Below, piece after piece: positions 37,392 to 45,665 of a stretch of DNA of 64,000 bases. Every line of letters starts with the position of its first letter. The first letter of the stretch is position 1. This DNA comes from Huaxiibacter chinensis (lineage in GTDB: Bacteria > Pseudomonadota > Gammaproteobacteria > Enterobacterales > Enterobacteriaceae), in contig NZ_JAJVHF010000003.1 in assembly GCF_022171985.1 (NCBI RefSeq), positions 310,001 through 374,000 on the forward strand. Reading direction: 5' to 3'. A model generated the notes under the pieces. The model searched no databases. It worked only from the letters and a program-made list of their open reading frames with translations, and was not told the DNA's origin. The position numbers were made by a program, and so were the translations under genes.

Positions 37392-38147
37392 ATGACGAGC
37401 CCCGCAGCGCTTCACATGATGCGGGTCTCGGCCTCTGAAACTGCACGGCAGGCTGTTGCCCCGCTGCGCAATGCAACTGCCTACGAGCAGATGCTGGTTA
37501 AGCTGGCCGCAGACTGTCGCACGTTAAAACAAATCCGATCCACTGAGCGCAAGGCAGAGAAAAAGCGCGAGCTGCTGCCGTTCTATCTGCCGTGGGTGGC
37601 GGGTGTCCTTGCGAATGGCAAGGGCGCGCAGGATGACATTGTCATGACCGTCATGCTCTGGCGTCTTGATGCGGATGATATCGCCGGTGCGCTGGAAATC
37701 GCCCGTTACGCGCTGACGTATGGTCTGACGATGCCGGTCGGCGGTCATCGCCGCACTACGCCGTATCTGCTCGCCGAAGAGGTGGCACTTGCTGCGCAGC
37801 GTCTGCGTGACGCTAAACAGTCACCTGAGCTGGCGCTGCTGCTCGATACCCTCGCGCTGACTGAGCGTGCGGATATGCCCGACATCGTTCGCGCGAAGCT
37901 GCACAAAATCACCGGCTACCTGCAGCGTGACGCAGGAGAGCTGCCCGAGGCACTGGCGCACTTGCAGCGTGCGATCCAGTTAGAGCGAACTATCGGCGTG
38001 AAAAAGGATATCGAACAGATTGAGCGCCAGCTCAAGCCTAAACCCGAACCCGCACCGAAAACGAATAAACCCCGCACGCGCAAGCCTGCTGCTAAACCGG
38101 CGGCACGGCGCGGACGTCCACCAAAGGCGGCAAAAGCCGCAGGTTAA
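37392..38147 (+). CDS. M: Terminase small subunit gpM
   Basis: DNA-recognition and nuclease-associated subunit of terminase, binding the cos region. It has 251 residues (P2 M 247), with N-terminal MRVSASETARQ and a strongly basic, Pro/Ala/Lys-rich tail (KPAAKPAARRGRPPKAAKAAG) that probably contacts DNA. It begins three bases after the N stop. Confidence 0.94.
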   Translation: MTSPAALHMMRVSASETARQAVAPLRNATAYEQMLVKLAADCRTLKQIRSTERKAEKKRELLPFYLPWVAGVLANGKGAQDDIVMTVMLWRLDADDIAGALEIARYALTYGLTMPVGGHRRTTPYLLAEEVALAAQRLRDAKQSPELALLLDTLALTERADMPDIVRAKLHKITGYLQRDAGELPEALAHLQRAIQLERTIGVKKDIEQIERQLKPKPEPAPKTNKPRTRKPAAKPAARRGRPPKAAKAAG

Positions 38148-38246
38148 CCGAACGCTCCCCGAGCCGGGCGGCACGCCGGTCAATGCGGGTATTAATTGCC
38201 CTGACTGCGACCGGCGTCCACCGCCCACCTATTTTTTGAGGTTGTC

Positions 38247-38753
38247 ATGACGACACTGATTATTGAGCCCAAAACAACGCCGCAGGACGTGCCGGGCGTG
38301 GTGATACCGCCGCCGGGCGAGAGCGAGCCGGTGATTAAAAATACGGGCTTTTTTCCTAATGTCGATCCGCAGCGCGTGCGCGAAGAAATGCGACTGGAGC
38401 AGACCGTGTCCCCTGTGCGACTGCGCCGGGCGATTAAGACCGCCATCGCGGAGACGAACGCGGAGCTGCGCGACTGGCGCGACCTGCAGCTCGACGCCGG
38501 TCATGCCACGCTCGCGGATGTTCCTTCCGACGAGCTCGACGGCGAAAGCGTGCGTTGCTTCCACTACTTTAACGCCGTGTGCTCGATGACGACCGCCACG
38601 CTTTACGAGCGTTATCGCGGCGTGGATGCGACCAGCAAGGGCGATAAAAAGGCCGACAGTATCGACAGCACCATCGATGAGATGTGGCGGGATATGCGCT
38701 GGTCAGTGGCGCGTATCCAGGACAAGGCGCGCTGTATCGTGGGGCAAATCTGA
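38247..38753 (+). CDS. L: Head completion protein gpL
   Basis: Caps filled heads before tail joining. It has 168 residues (P2 L 169), with acidic N-terminal part and helical core LRRAIKTAIAETNAELRDW. The 99 bases before it hold no gene. Its stop overlaps the X start (TGATG). Confidence 0.93.
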   Translation: MTTLIIEPKTTPQDVPGVVIPPPGESEPVIKNTGFFPNVDPQRVREEMRLEQTVSPVRLRRAIKTAIAETNAELRDWRDLQLDAGHATLADVPSDELDGESVRCFHYFNAVCSMTTATLYERYRGVDATSKGDKKADSIDSTIDEMWRDMRWSVARIQDKARCIVGQI

Positions 38754-38956
38754 TGAAGGTCTATGCGATGCAGGGCGACACCCTCGACGCGATGTGTGCG
38801 CGCTATTACGGGCGCACGGAGGGCGTCGTCGAGACGGTGCTGCAGGCGAATCCGGGTCTGTCGGAGCTGGGCGTCATCCTGCCGCACGGCACGGCGATAG
38901 AACTGCCCGAGACCGACAGCGCACCGAAAATCGAAACGGTGAATCTATGGGACTGA
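38753..38956 (+). CDS. X: Tail protein gpX (LysM-like)
   Basis: 67 residues, the P2 X length. It has the compact LysM-like pattern MQGDTLDAMCARYYG and ends ETVNLWD. Essential small tail protein in P2. The start chosen is the ATG overlapping the L stop; a longer in-frame start inside L is rejected. Confidence 0.93.
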   Translation: MKVYAMQGDTLDAMCARYYGRTEGVVETVLQANPGLSELGVILPHGTAIELPETDSAPKIETVNLWD

Positions 38957-39168
38957 GCATGGAAAAAATCACGACGTTTATCGCCTACTGGCTGGCCGTG
39001 GGGCTGGCGTACTTCGGGGCGATGTCGCCCGAGAAAATGGCGCTTTATGTGGGTAGCGGTTGCGCCATTTTTACCGCGCTGACGAATCTGTGGTTTAAGC
39101 GCAAAACCTATCGCTATCTGACCTCGCTCGGGCTGGATAAGGGGGCGATGCGTGAGCTCAATCATTAA
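38947..39168 (+). CDS. Holin (class II type, not P2 Y)
   Basis: 73 residues if started at the ATG at 38947 (MGLSMEK), 69 from the ATG at 38959. Two membrane segments: residues about 9-24 (IAYWLAVGLAYFGAM) and 33-49 (YVGSGCAIFTALTNLWF), followed by a basic tail. The pattern resembles HP1/phage 21-type holins and differs from the three-helix holin Y of P2, so this lysis module was exchanged. The two closely spaced starts could make holin and antiholin. It overlaps both X and the endolysin gene. Confidence 0.8.
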   Translation: MGLSMEKITTFIAYWLAVGLAYFGAMSPEKMALYVGSGCAIFTALTNLWFKRKTYRYLTSLGLDKGAMRELNH

Positions 39169-39661
39169 ACGCTGCAGTGTGGCCGCCGTGCTGGCGCTGG
39201 CCGCACTGATGCCTGACTTTCGTCTGCTTAACACCTCGCCCGAGGGTCTGGCACTACTCGCTGACCTCGAAGGATGTCGCCTGACGCCTTACCAGTGCAG
39301 CGCGGGAGTGTGGACGTCAGGCATCGGCCACACTGCCGGTGTCACCCCGAAAGGGGAAATTACCGAGCGACAGGCGGCGGCGAACCTTGTCGCGGATGTG
39401 CTGAACGTCGAGGAGCGTCTCGCCGTTTGCGCGCCGGTTGAAATGCCGCAGCAAGTATATGACGCGCTGGTGAGTTTCTCATTCAACGTGGGTACCGGCG
39501 CGGCGTGTCGCTCGACACTGGTCTCGTTTATCAGGCGTCATCAATGGTGGCAGGCGTGCGACCAGCTCACCCGCTGGGTGTTTGTGAATGGCGTCAGAAA
39601 CAAAGGGCTTGAGAACCGCCGTGCGCGGGAAAGGGTTTACTGCGTTAAGGGGATGCAATGA
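39152..39661 (+). CDS. K: SAR endolysin, glycoside hydrolase family 24
   Basis: Muramidase that degrades peptidoglycan. It has 169 residues, GTG start inside the holin gene. An uncleaved N-terminal signal-anchor-release segment (residues about 9-20, Ala/Leu-rich) has Cys8. The catalytic triad is Glu40-Cys49-Thr55 in LEGCRLTPYQCSAGVWTSG, with extra Cys42. P1 Lyz has the same set: a SAR cysteine blocks the catalytic cysteine until membrane release allows disulfide exchange. So secretion is Sec-dependent and activation is triggered by membrane collapse. Confidence 0.92.
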   Translation: MSSIIKRCSVAAVLALAALMPDFRLLNTSPEGLALLADLEGCRLTPYQCSAGVWTSGIGHTAGVTPKGEITERQAAANLVADVLNVEERLAVCAPVEMPQQVYDALVSFSFNVGTGAACRSTLVSFIRRHQWWQACDQLTRWVFVNGVRNKGLENRRARERVYCVKGMQ

Positions 39662-40083
39662 AAGCGCTGATTATTCTGCTGGTCGGGCTGTTCGCTGTGG
39701 TGCTGTGGCTGCGCCACGATAACGCGAATTTATCCCGCTCCTTTGAGCGAGCGAACCGGGTCGCCAGTGAGCAAAAGACGACGATCGGGATGCTGAAAAA
39801 TCAGCTTTCTGTGTCGCAACGCATTGCCAGGACGAATGAAGCCGGTCAGGTCAGGCTCGCGGATGAACTGACCGCTGCCGGTGAGCTGGCGGCAAGACGT
39901 GAAGAAACGATAACGAGGCTGATGAATGAAAATGAAGAGCTGCGCCGCTGGTATCGCGCTGACTTGCCTGATGCTGTGCGCCGGTTGCACACCCGCACCG
40001 CCTGCGCCTCCGCCGGGCATTGTTTACAACGCCTGCCCGAAGGTGAGCCTCTGCCCGATGCCGGGAAGCGACCCCGTCACTAA
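39658..40083 (+). CDS. lysB: i-spanin (Rz/LysB type)
   Basis: 141 residues. N-terminal signal-anchor helix (MKALIILLVGLFAVVLWL) then a long periplasmic coiled coil (about 25-95). It joins with the LysC lipoprotein to fuse inner and outer membrane in the last lysis step. It overlaps the endolysin stop by four bases and contains lysC in another frame. Confidence 0.9.
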   Translation: MKALIILLVGLFAVVLWLRHDNANLSRSFERANRVASEQKTTIGMLKNQLSVSQRIARTNEAGQVRLADELTAAGELAARREETITRLMNENEELRRWYRADLPDAVRRLHTRTACASAGHCLQRLPEGEPLPDAGKRPRH

Positions 40084-40216
40084 CGGCGACCTGAGTGCCG
40101 ATATTCGCAGGCTTGAGGGCGCGCTGACTGCCTGCGCGCTCAAAGTCGAAACCGTCAAAGACTGTCAGGACAAACTCGATGAAGAAAGCACACAGCCTGC
40201 GCCAGGCGTTAACTGA
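39926..40216 (+). CDS. lysC: o-spanin lipoprotein (Rz1/LysC type), overlapping lysB
   Basis: 96 residues in the +1 frame relative to lysB. Lipoprotein signal with lipobox LCAGC (Cys at about 21), followed by Pro-rich TPAPPAPPPG, typical of Rz1. It starts inside lysB and runs 133 bases past its end into R. An alternative start two codons later is possible. Confidence 0.88.
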   Translation: MKMKSCAAGIALTCLMLCAGCTPAPPAPPPGIVYNACPKVSLCPMPGSDPVTNGDLSADIRRLEGALTACALKVETVKDCQDKLDEESTQPAPGVN

Positions 40217-40646
40217 CGCCGTACCGCAGATAAAAACGAATCCCGAAATGATGCGCATCTTTGCCGATGATGGGAATATTGATGCGCGGCTTGCAGCCTC
40301 GCTGTCACACGAAAAGATTTACACCCTGAATGTGATCGTGTGTGATTTTGTCGGCGACCCTGATTTGATTTTCGTGCCGGTGGCCGTGTGGCTGCGAGAG
40401 AATCAGCCGGACATTTGCACCACGGATGAGGGGCGCAAAAAAGGTTATCGATTCCAGATGGATTTGAACGACGGCGACAGTGTTGATATCAGTATCAGCC
40501 TGCAGCTCACCGAGCGAACCCTCGTCAGGGATGAGAACGGCGCGCTGCACGTCAGTTATGCGCCTGAGCCGCCATTGCCTGAGCCGGTCACACGTCCGAC
40601 CGAGCTCTATATCAATGGCGAGCTGGTGAGCAAATGGGATGAGTGA
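40179..40646 (+). CDS. R: Tail completion protein gpR
   Basis: 155 residues, the P2 R length. It finishes the tail tube terminus for head joining. Segment YTLNVIVCDFVGDPDLIFVP matches P2 R. It overlaps lysC at its start and S at its end. Confidence 0.92.
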   Translation: MKKAHSLRQALTDAVPQIKTNPEMMRIFADDGNIDARLAASLSHEKIYTLNVIVCDFVGDPDLIFVPVAVWLRENQPDICTTDEGRKKGYRFQMDLNDGDSVDISISLQLTERTLVRDENGALHVSYAPEPPLPEPVTRPTELYINGELVSKWDE

Positions 40647-41085
40647 CTTTAAACCTTTTGACGATAAGCTGGCCGGGCTGATTGGTGCGCTGTCACCAGC
40701 GGCACGGCGGAAGCTGGCCGCAGAAATTGCGAAAGAGCTGCGCAAATCACAACAGCAGCGCATCAAACAACAAAAAGCGCCAGATGGTACGCCGTACAAG
40801 GCGCGAAAGCGTCAGCCGCTCAGGGGAAAATCGGGGCGAATCAAACGTGCGATGTTTCAGAAGTTGCGCACGGCTCGTTATATGAAAGCCAGTGGCCGCA
40901 ATGATGCTGCCGTGGTGGAGTTTACCGGCAAGGTGCAGCGTATCGCGCGAATTCATCAGTACGGGCTTAAGGACAGGCCAAACCAACACAGTCAAGATCT
41001 ACAGTATCCAGAGCGCCGGTTGTTAGGATTCAGCCAAGAAGATAAACATGTCATAGCGGCACTTATTATTAAAAATTTCAGATGA
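40639..41085 (+). CDS. S: Tail completion protein gpS
   Basis: 148 residues (P2 S 150). Basic N-terminal half (KELRKSQQQRIKQQKAPDG) and conserved RRLLGF near the C terminus. From about 40990 the base composition turns AT-rich and the last 12 residues (HVIAALIIKNFR) look different in codon use, marking the edge of the second cargo region. Confidence 0.92.
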   Translation: MSDFKPFDDKLAGLIGALSPAARRKLAAEIAKELRKSQQQRIKQQKAPDGTPYKARKRQPLRGKSGRIKRAMFQKLRTARYMKASGRNDAAVVEFTGKVQRIARIHQYGLKDRPNQHSQDLQYPERRLLGFSQEDKHVIAALIIKNFR

Positions 41086-41379
41086 AATCAGTAATCCCAC
41101 TGAATTAGTTGAGAAAGAGTGTGATCGCATTTGATGCAATTCGTGATGTTTTTTCTTTAAAAGTTGTATCTTTGCACCTAAACTGCTCTTATTAGAGAAA
41201 TTATCTGTGAGAATGGTTATGAATTGACCGCTTTATAAGTTTGTTTAGATACGGATGCTATAAAACGTTTCTAGCAACTAGATGGTGGGGGAATGATTCA
41301 GAGTTCTTTGTGTAAACTAGTTGTTGTGTGGGTTTGTTTGTGTTGATTTCATTGGCATTATGCGGATTGGATTAATAAG
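41086..41379. other. AT-rich leader of the cargo ATPase
   Basis: 294 bases with no gene; very AT-rich. It ends the R-S operon and precedes the ATPase gene. No clear promoter or terminator could be fixed, although TTGATT and CATTAT boxes lie shortly before the ATPase start. Confidence 0.45.
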
Positions 41380-42936
41380 ATGAATACTCATATTTTTAGA
41401 AATAATGAAGAGATAGGGAAGTTAGAGGCTGAATCTGATTCTTTTTTAGATTCATGTTTTTATGAAACTAACATTTTCAAAGGGATAATGAATTTCGACC
41501 CATCTGAAAAAAATCCGGATTTTACTAGGAGGATTATAGTAGGAAGAACAGGTAGTGGTAAATCAGCTCTGTTGAGGAAAATCCTCGATGAGGGAAGTAT
41601 AAAGGTTTATGATAAAATAGAAGCCGAAAATACTATTTTCGAGCATGTTAAAAATAATATATTTATTTCATCTCTTAATGAAAGTGGTATTGATTTAAGA
41701 GTTTTTTATAAATCATTATGGTTGCACGCACTACTCATAAAGGTTATACCTGCATTACATAGGTCAAGTTATCAAAGCTTCTTCAATAAAATTCAAGAGC
41801 TTATTGGTGGGAAAAAGAAACCTTATAATCCTGAGTTAGCCAATGAATATATAGAGCAATTCAAAGATGTCTTTTTTAATGATAAGGCATTAGTCGAAAT
41901 TAGCAATAAAATGCAGCATGAACTATCTGCAAAAATTGGAATGAAAGGGATTGATTTTGGAGGAAAGCTTGGGAGTGAAGAAACTCAGAAAATACAATCC
42001 GAAACTTCAAGCTATGTAAGTAGAGAGTTAATAAGAAAACAAAAAGAATTAATAAAAATATTAAATGAAGAGTTTTCTGAAACTGGTCAATTCCGTATTA
42101 TAATTAGCATTGATGATCTTGATCGCTCTTGGTTAAGCTCAAGTGATATTAGATATGATTTTATCAATGCTCTATTGGAGGCATTTAGAGAACTTCTTGA
42201 TATTAAATCAGTTAAGATATTGATTTCTATTAGAACTGATATCTTAATGGGAATATATAATAAAACGTTAAGGCAGGACGAAAAAGACCAGTCATTGATA
42301 TACGCAGTTGCTTGGAATAAGACGGAAATAAGAGAGATCATTGATATGCGTATCAATCATCTAATTAAAAATAAATATCAAGGTTCTCGAAATATTACTA
42401 TGAAGGATATTTTTGATTTTGATATAGACGGCGTTCCTTCAGATGATTATATTTTAGATAGGACTATGCTAAGGCCAAGGGATGCCATTAGTTTTGTTAA
42501 TTATTGCCTGAAGGAATGTGATGGACGCATCAATATAAATAAAGACATTGTCTTAATGGCGGAGGAGAAATATTTTTCATCAAGGAAAAGGGCTTTAGTT
42601 TCTGAGTGGGTGAGTATTTATAAAAATATATCAAATTATGTTGACTCGCTTTCGTTATTACAATCTCCGGAATTTTCTAAAGACTCAATTGAAGATGCTA
42701 AGAAAAATGAAGTCTTAACATATATACTTGATAGAGTTTCCTCAACGGAAGATGACCCAATCCATTCGAAGATAATAATGAATTTTGATGAGTTGTTGAA
42801 GGTGTGGTTTATTGTTGGTGTGATAGGGATAAAAAGAACACCCTCATTAATTGTATACTCATCTTATGATAAGCCGGATTTAGATATAACTGATATGAAT
42901 CGAACTTTTGTCGTGCATCCATTATTTAATAGATGA
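41380..42936 (+). CDS. Cargo: P-loop ATPase, KAP/Sll1717-like
   Basis: 518 residues. Walker A GRTGSGKSA at 55-63, Walker B IIISIDDLDRSW at 240-251 with the DDLDR form of KAP and Sll1717-type STAND-like ATPases, and SIRTDI near 283 as possible sensor. The N-terminal 50 residues (ESDSFLDSCFYET) fit the start of the Sll1717 family. The C-terminal 150 residues are helical with no recognised effector domain. Strongly AT-rich; located between S and V, the P2 orf30 moron site. Defence or exclusion function is inferred from site and family. Confidence 0.85.
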   Translation: MNTHIFRNNEEIGKLEAESDSFLDSCFYETNIFKGIMNFDPSEKNPDFTRRIIVGRTGSGKSALLRKILDEGSIKVYDKIEAENTIFEHVKNNIFISSLNESGIDLRVFYKSLWLHALLIKVIPALHRSSYQSFFNKIQELIGGKKKPYNPELANEYIEQFKDVFFNDKALVEISNKMQHELSAKIGMKGIDFGGKLGSEETQKIQSETSSYVSRELIRKQKELIKILNEEFSETGQFRIIISIDDLDRSWLSSSDIRYDFINALLEAFRELLDIKSVKILISIRTDILMGIYNKTLRQDEKDQSLIYAVAWNKTEIREIIDMRINHLIKNKYQGSRNITMKDIFDFDIDGVPSDDYILDRTMLRPRDAISFVNYCLKECDGRININKDIVLMAEEKYFSSRKRALVSEWVSIYKNISNYVDSLSLLQSPEFSKDSIEDAKKNEVLTYILDRVSSTEDDPIHSKIIMNFDELLKVWFIVGVIGIKRTPSLIVYSSYDKPDLDITDMNRTFVVHPLFNR

Positions 42937-43225
42937 CTTTTTTATAGGCCGTTTTTGATGATCATTTACGGCCTTCTAATTGTGGTAGTGCCATAATTGC
43001 ACGGGTTCAACTAAGATTGATGATTTTTGTAATTTCCTCTGGGTTTATCTTTTGGGGATTTTAATTCTTTTCTCCTATTCTTTTTTAATGATTGGGTTTC
43101 GTTCGACGTTATCAGCGGATTCGTTCCATTTTCAAGTCAGAAAGTAGGAGTTCAAGGTTGTTGTTTCATCCTTCATAAAACTCGATTTGATTGTCGCTAA
43201 CCTTAACCGGCGGCATCCTTTCCCC
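42937..43225. other. AT-rich gap between cargo ATPase and V
   Basis: 289 bases without a gene. The left part (to about 43080) is AT-rich cargo tail containing an imperfect GGCCGT/ACGGCC hairpin at 42948-42972, which may end the ATPase transcript. The right part should hold the Ogr-dependent late promoter for V-W-J-I-H-G; I could not locate an exact TGT-N12-ACA box. Confidence 0.45.
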
Positions 43226-43867
43226 ATGAACAATCTAACTTCTCTGCAGGACATCGCACGCGCGATCCGAAACCTCATCCGCACCGGCATCGTGACCGAC
43301 ATCGACACCGTCGAGGGTCTTTGTCGGGTCCAGACCGGCGGGATGCAAACCACCTGGCTTAACTGGCTCACCTCCCGCGCGGGTCGTTCGCGGGTGTGGT
43401 GGGCTCCCTCGGTCGGTGAGCAGGTGTTGATTCTTGCCATTGGTGGTGAGCTCGATACCGCTTTTGTGCTGCCCTCCATTTTCTCTGATGACCATCCCGC
43501 GCCGTCTGCCTCGCCTGATGCGTTTCATATTGCCTTTCCTGACGGGGCGATTATCGAATACGACCCCGACAGCGGAGCGCTCACCGTGTCCGGTATCAAA
43601 ACCGCCGACGTCACCGCGTCGGATTCCCTTACCGCCACCGTGCCGGTGGTGCTGGTGAAAGCCTCGACGCGCATCACGCTCGACACACCCGAGGTGGTCT
43701 GTACCAACAAGCTCATCACCGGCTCACTCGAAGTGCAGAAAGGCGGAACGATGAAAGGGGATATCACGCACACCGGCGGGAAATTGACTTCCAACGGCGT
43801 GCAGGTGGATGACCACGACCACGGCGGCGTCAAGCGCGGCGATGACAGAACGGTGGACACAAAATGA
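43226..43867 (+). CDS. V: Baseplate spike protein gpV
   Basis: Trimeric membrane-piercing needle at the baseplate centre. It has 213 residues from the ATG at 43226 (MNNLTSLQD; P2 V 211); a longer in-frame start is not supported. OB-fold N-terminal part (VEGLCRVQTGGMQTTWLNWL), conserved WWAPSVGEQVLIL, triple-stranded beta-helix part, and a C-terminal HxH iron site in DDHDHGG. First gene of the tail operon. Confidence 0.94.
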   Translation: MNNLTSLQDIARAIRNLIRTGIVTDIDTVEGLCRVQTGGMQTTWLNWLTSRAGRSRVWWAPSVGEQVLILAIGGELDTAFVLPSIFSDDHPAPSASPDAFHIAFPDGAIIEYDPDSGALTVSGIKTADVTASDSLTATVPVVLVKASTRITLDTPEVVCTNKLITGSLEVQKGGTMKGDITHTGGKLTSNGVQVDDHDHGGVKRGDDRTVDTK

Positions 43868-44214
43868 CGGTGCGTTATCTGGGCATGAACAGCCACACCG
43901 GGCTCAGTATTTCTGAGGTCGAGCATATCAGGCAAAGCGTACGCGACATTCTGGTCACGCCGGTTGGCTCGCGCGTGATGCGCCGTGAATACGGCTCGCT
44001 CCTGTCAGCGCTGATTGACCAGCCGCAGACACCGGCACTGCGCCTGCAGATTATGGCCGCGTGCTATTCCGCGATCCAGAAGTGGGAGCCGCGCGTCAGC
44101 CTGTCGACCATCACCTTTGAACGCGGTGAGGCTGACGGGGCGATGTATGTCGATATCACCGGGACGCGCTCGACGTCTGCGCAGCCTTTTTCACTGTCAA
44201 TCCCACTGAGTTAA
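43864..44214 (+). CDS. W: Baseplate wedge protein gpW
   Basis: 116 residues (P2 W 115), gp25-like lysozyme-fold baseplate component. Contains the family segment VTPVGSRVMRREYGSLL. It overlaps the V stop by four bases (ATGA). Confidence 0.94.
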   Translation: MTVRYLGMNSHTGLSISEVEHIRQSVRDILVTPVGSRVMRREYGSLLSALIDQPQTPALRLQIMAACYSAIQKWEPRVSLSTITFERGEADGAMYVDITGTRSTSAQPFSLSIPLS

Positions 44215-44219
44215 ACACT

Positions 44220-45131
44220 ATGGCGACCATTGTTGACCTGAGCCAGCTCGCCGCGCCCGATGTCGTGGAAACGCTGGATTATGAAACCATCCTGACCGAA
44301 CGAAAAGCGACGCTCGTCTCGCTTTATCCCGAAGACCAACAGGAGGCGGTCGCGCGCACGCTGACGCTCGAATCTGAGCCGATTGTGAAGCTGTTGCAGG
44401 AGAACGCCTATCGTGAAGTCATCTGGCGTCAGCGTGTCAACGAGGCCGCGCGTGCGGTGATGCTGGCCTACGCTGCCGGTGCTGACCTCGACCAGCTCGG
44501 GGCAAACGCCAGCGTCGGGCGACTTGTTATCACGCCTGCTGACGAGACCACGCTGCCGCCAACGCCTGCCGTGATGGAATCGGACACCGACTATCGCCTG
44601 CGCATCCAGCAAGCCCCGGAAGGACTGAGCACCGCCGGTGCGACCGGCGCATACCAGTTTCATGGCCGCAGCGCCGACGGGCGGGTCGCGGATATTTCCG
44701 TTATCAGCCCGGAACCGGCCTGCGTGACTGTGTCGGTATTGTCCCGCGAGAATAACGGCGCGGCGTCCGACGAGCTGCTTGCAGTGGTGCGCGCGGCGCT
44801 CAATGATGAGGACGTGCGGCCAGTGGCTGACCGTGTGACCGTCCAGTCGGCCGCGATTGTTGACTACACCATCGATGCGGCGCTTTACCTTTACCCCGGC
44901 CCCGAGAGCGAGCCGGTGCTCAGTGCCGCAAAAGCGAAGCTGCAGACCTATATCAGCGCGCAGCACCGGCTCGGGCGGGATATCCGCAAATCCGCCATTT
45001 ATGCCGCGCTACACGTCGAGGGTGTGCAGCGTGTCGAACTGGCCGCGCCGGTGGCTGATATTGTGCTCGATGATACGCAGGCCTCTTTCTGCACCGCGTC
45101 CAGCGTGACGGTAGGGGGTAACGATGAGTGA
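44220..45131 (+). CDS. J: Baseplate assembly protein gpJ
   Basis: 303 residues (P2 J 302), gp6-like ring protein of the baseplate. The N-terminal MATIVDLSQLAAPDVVETLDY and the middle PEGLSTAGATGAYQFH match P2 J. It overlaps the I start by eight bases. Confidence 0.94.
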   Translation: MATIVDLSQLAAPDVVETLDYETILTERKATLVSLYPEDQQEAVARTLTLESEPIVKLLQENAYREVIWRQRVNEAARAVMLAYAAGADLDQLGANASVGRLVITPADETTLPPTPAVMESDTDYRLRIQQAPEGLSTAGATGAYQFHGRSADGRVADISVISPEPACVTVSVLSRENNGAASDELLAVVRAALNDEDVRPVADRVTVQSAAIVDYTIDAALYLYPGPESEPVLSAAKAKLQTYISAQHRLGRDIRKSAIYAALHVEGVQRVELAAPVADIVLDDTQASFCTASSVTVGGNDE

Positions 45132-45654
45132 GACCCGTCTGCTGCCTGTCGGCTCGTCACCGCTTGAGGTGGCGGCGGCGCGCGCCTGTGCGGATATCGA
45201 AAATACACCCGTCCCGCTGCGCCGCTTATGGAACGCTGACACCTGCCCGGCAAATCTGCTGCCGTGGCTTGCCTGGGCGTTTTCGGTCGACCGCTGGGAT
45301 GAGAGTTGGCCGGAAGAAACCAAACGCGAGGTGATCCGCGCGGCGTGGTTTATCCATGCGCACAAAGGGACGATAGGCGCGGTGCGGCGGGTGGTCGAGC
45401 CGCTCGGGTATCTGATTAACGTCACAGAGTGGTGGGAAACCAACGACCCGCCCGGCACATTCCGCCTCGATATCGGTGTGCTGGAAACCGGCATCACTGA
45501 GGAAATGTATTACGAAATGGAGCGGCTGATCGCCGATGCCAAACCCGCGAGCCGACATCTTATCGGCCTGAATATTATTCAGGATATTCCGGGGCATCTG
45601 TATTACGGCGCGCTGACCTATGACGGCGATATCACCACGGTTTACCCCGGATAA
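45124..45654 (+). CDS. I: Baseplate/tail protein gpI
   Basis: 176 residues, the P2 I length, in the tail protein I family that links tail fibres to the baseplate. LLPWLAWAFSVDRWDESWPE near residue 41 is a hallmark of the family. It is followed 11 bases later by the fibre gene H. Confidence 0.94.
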   Translation: MSETRLLPVGSSPLEVAAARACADIENTPVPLRRLWNADTCPANLLPWLAWAFSVDRWDESWPEETKREVIRAAWFIHAHKGTIGAVRRVVEPLGYLINVTEWWETNDPPGTFRLDIGVLETGITEEMYYEMERLIADAKPASRHLIGLNIIQDIPGHLYYGALTYDGDITTVYPG

Positions 45655-45665
45655 GTGAGAGCACA

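Noticed and set aside
41282..41298. TGGTGGGGGAATGATTC-like segment resembling the tRNA-Tyr 3' end
   Set aside because: Only a short imperfect match in AT-rich DNA with no partner copy in the prophage; probably chance, though an old attachment site cannot be excluded.
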